49,075 nucleotides of DNA, taken from NCBI GenBank assembly GCA_902781315.1, contig CACZIT010000024.1:1-49075 (forward strand), written 5' to 3'. The position numbers and the translations under genes were made by a program. The first letter of the stretch is position 1, and every line of letters begins with the position of its first letter. The DNA comes from an uncultured Prevotellaceae bacterium (GTDB lineage: Bacteria; Bacteroidota; Bacteroidia; Bacteroidales; Bacteroidaceae). The notes below the pieces were generated by a model that made no database searches, had not been told where the DNA came from, and saw only the letters and a program-made list of their open reading frames with translations. Shown here one piece after another: positions 47,313-49,075 of the stretch.

Positions 47313-48357
47313 AAGCCTTGAATGGATAACCGAAGCCGCCCGCCAAATAGGTGTCCGCGACATTGCATTGGTAGAAAAGACCATCCGTGCCTTTTCTCTG
47401 CTTGAAGCACTGACTCGCTCTGGCTGTCCCTTCATCTTCAAAGGTGGCAGTTCGCTGATGCTCCACCTGAACACCAGCAAACGATTGTCAATAGACATTG
47501 ACATCATCTGTCCTCCAGGAACCATCATAGAGGACTATCTTAGCCAGTATGCCGAAGAATACAGCTTCGGCAAAGTGGAACTCGTAGAGCGCATCTCGCG
47601 CACAGATGTACCGAAGCAACACGCCAAGTTCTACTACGAAGTGAGCTATCCCGGTAATGGTGGACAGGACAAGATACTGCTTGACGTGCTCTTCGAGGAA
47701 ACGTACTATTCCCAGATTGTGTCGCTACCCATACAGAGTCCGCTACTGGTGACCGACGAGCCGCTTGTCATGGTTAGTCTGCCGAGTCATGAAGATTTGT
47801 TGGGCGACAAACTGACGGCTTTCGCTCCACACACGACGGGCATCCCATTCTTCAAGGGCCATAAGAAATGTACGATGGAGATTATCAAGCAGCTCTATGA
47901 CGTAGCCTCGCTATTTGACATCACGGACGACCTGACCATCACCCGCCAGACCTTCATGAAGTTTGCCATGGTGGAACTGCAATATCGCAACTTGCCATCA
48001 GATGACATTCAACAGGTGCTTGACGACATCTACCAGACAGCCATCACCATCTGTATGCGCGGTTTGGCGAATCCGGAGGAATACAAACTCCTGCAAGATG
48101 GCATTAGCCGTATAGGCAATTTCATTCACAGCGAGAAGTACACCTTGGATTCTGCCATCATCAATGCAGCCAAAGTGGCTTACCTCAGCCGACTTTTAGA
48201 GAATGGAATTAACGAGATACGACACTATACACCTGACGATATAGGTATGTTGGCATCACAGGCTCTTCAACTCCCTATGCCTACCAAACTCAACAAACTT
48301 AAAAAGACACATCCCGAGGCATTCTTCTATCTAAACGAGATTCAACGAATGGGATAG
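47293..48357 (+). CDS. AbiEii/AbiGii-family nucleotidyltransferase toxin
   Basis: A 354-residue toxin of the DNA polymerase beta-like nucleotidyltransferase family. The active-site pattern is FIFKGGSSLML (G51, G52, S53, S54) and SIDIDI (Asp68 and Asp70), and the helical C-terminal domain contains HEDLLGDKLTAFAPHTTG, a conserved AbiEii block. Family members modify tRNA or protect against phages by abortive infection. It overlaps the antitoxin gene by 20 bp. A terminator follows at 48453. Its composition is more AT-rich than the metabolic genes of the window, in keeping with acquisition. Confidence 0.88.
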   Translation: MINPKSRSLEWITEAARQIGVRDIALVEKTIRAFSLLEALTRSGCPFIFKGGSSLMLHLNTSKRLSIDIDIICPPGTIIEDYLSQYAEEYSFGKVELVERISRTDVPKQHAKFYYEVSYPGNGGQDKILLDVLFEETYYSQIVSLPIQSPLLVTDEPLVMVSLPSHEDLLGDKLTAFAPHTTGIPFFKGHKKCTMEIIKQLYDVASLFDITDDLTITRQTFMKFAMVELQYRNLPSDDIQQVLDDIYQTAITICMRGLANPEEYKLLQDGISRIGNFIHSEKYTLDSAIINAAKVAYLSRLLENGINEIRHYTPDDIGMLASQALQLPMPTKLNKLKKTHPEAFFYLNEIQRMG

Positions 48358-48452
48358 GGCGAGGGCGGTTCTGAGCCGTGTTTTAATGATGGAGCTTCCC
48401 CGTGGGCGGGAGAATGAACCGCTGTGGCAATGAAGCAAATATAACATCAAGG

Positions 48453-48490
48453 CGGGCGAGGATGGGAAACAGCGCATCCTCGCCCGATTT
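48453..48490 (+). terminator. Terminator of the AbiE operon
   Basis: CGGGCGAGGATG (48453-48464) pairs perfectly with CATCCTCGCCCG (48475-48486), followed by ATTTGGTT. Confidence 0.65.
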
Positions 48491-48589
48491 GGTTGAAAAT
48501 ACACCCCAAAAATAGAAAAATTGAGTTTGAATTGAAAATAATCACATTTCCGCTTTACATTTTCTCCGTCTGAACTGTATTATAAGTGT

Positions 48590-49019
48590 ATGACACGAAA
48601 AGATGTTGAAAGTCTGTTCAAGACACACTACACGCAGATGTATCATCTGGCACTCACGTTGCTCTGCAGACAACGCAAAAGCGTTCCTCTTGGCGAGTGT
48701 GCATCATCGCTGTCTGAATGTGTTGCAGCACAAACAGGTGCAAGAACGATTTGCACGCCTGCTTACCGAGGATGCTGATACACTTATTAGCGACAATACA
48801 GCGGTAGAGCAAATGCAGATGGAAGAACTGATGCGCTACGTGAGGGAGAACCTGTCACCGATGGAGCAGAACATCTTCCGACTGCGCTACCTACGAGAAA
48901 TGACCTGCCAGGAAGTGGCCGAAGCGCTGAACGTCAGCCGCCAGACCGTCCACACCCACCTAAAGCAGTCTGTGGAGAAAATAAGAAAGTATTTCAATTC
49001 AAACTCAAAAGCAATATGA
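48590..49019 (+). pseudogene. Broken ECF-type RNA polymerase sigma factor
   Basis: The N-terminal part is in one frame: MTRKDVESLFKTHYTQMYHL, then ALTLLC (start of sigma region 2). The C-terminal part is in another frame from about 48675: AFLLASVHHRCLNVLQHKQ, then region 4 with MEQNIFRLRYLREMTCQEVA and ALNVSRQTVHTHLKQ. Bacteroidales ECF factors have about 30 residues between these parts (the helix of region 2 that touches the core and -10 element), which are missing here, along with the frame. So a deletion of about 90 bp or more near 48670 removed region 2.2-2.4 and shifted the frame. Unless region 4 alone is used, the factor is non-functional. Confidence 0.75.
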
Positions 49020-49075
49020 TGACCGAAGAAAAGCGTATAGAGTGGCTTCTGGAATTACAGGAACACCCCGAGCAA
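49016..49075 (+). CDS. Start of an unidentified protein, cut by the window end
   Basis: Its ATG (49016 or 49019) overlaps the stop of the sigma factor (ATGA arrangement). Twenty codons are visible: MMTEEKRIEWLLELQEHPEQ. In Bacteroidales this place after an ECF sigma gene commonly encodes a FecR-type anti-sigma factor; the visible sequence is too short to confirm. Confidence 0.55.
   Translation, partial: MMTEEKRIEWLLELQEHPEQ

Overview
The window looks like a chromosome segment of a Bacteroidales bacterium, most likely Prevotellaceae. Reasons: many promoters of the Bacteroidetes type (TTTG, 19-20 bp, TAnnTTTG), a SusC/SusD pair, GH92, GH78 and GH28 enzymes, lipoproteins with LTSC or LTAC lipoboxes, a PASTA-RluD-Ddl housekeeping operon, and a giant exported protein with a Prevotella-style C-terminal tail. 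No species can be named from the sequence alone.

Layout. 1-5.4 kb: minus-strand GH78 rhamnosidase, a DUF4923 lipoprotein, a Bax-inhibitor-1 membrane protein and a hotdog thioesterase. 5.7-6.4 kb: an orphan LytTR response regulator. 7.1-13.4 kb: a 2029-residue repeat-built beta-helix surface protein with a 59-residue acidic peptide starting on the base after its stop. 13.6-24.6 kb: a tightly spaced minus-strand run of six genes (glycosyltransferase, serpin, RadC, GH92, phosphodiesterase, and a histidine-phosphatase/GH92 fusion), which reads like a secreted phosphomannan-processing set. 24.8-31.1 kb: efp, rpmH, then PASTA, rluD, ddl, a four-helix-bundle (23S IVS-type) gene inside a perfect inverted repeat, an acyltransferase and a NigD-like lipoprotein. 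31.3-35.8 kb: threonine catabolism (tdh, kbl, ltaE), a PspC protein and argR. 35.9-43.5 kb: a pectin locus (GH28, SusC, SusD, KDG-kinase-like). 43.6-45.6 kb: VanZ-like protein and a sodium symporter. 46.5-48.4 kb: an AbiEi/AbiEii toxin-antitoxin pair. The right edge holds a broken ECF sigma factor and the first codons of the next gene.

The most unusual content is at two levels. First, protein fusions: the SusC protein carries an OmpA-type domain after its normal barrel end, and one GH92 mannosidase carries an N-terminal histidine acid phosphatase. Second, non-coding architecture: there are at least four intergenic arrays with an exact 22-bp period whose units have different, partly palindromic cores, plus several families of palindromic REP-like elements. 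Some of these sit in frame inside enzyme genes, where they add low-complexity peptide segments (for example PLPHREGQGGGS) to exported mannosidases and even split a glycosyltransferase catalytic domain. All functional statements are read from sequence motifs; no database search was run.
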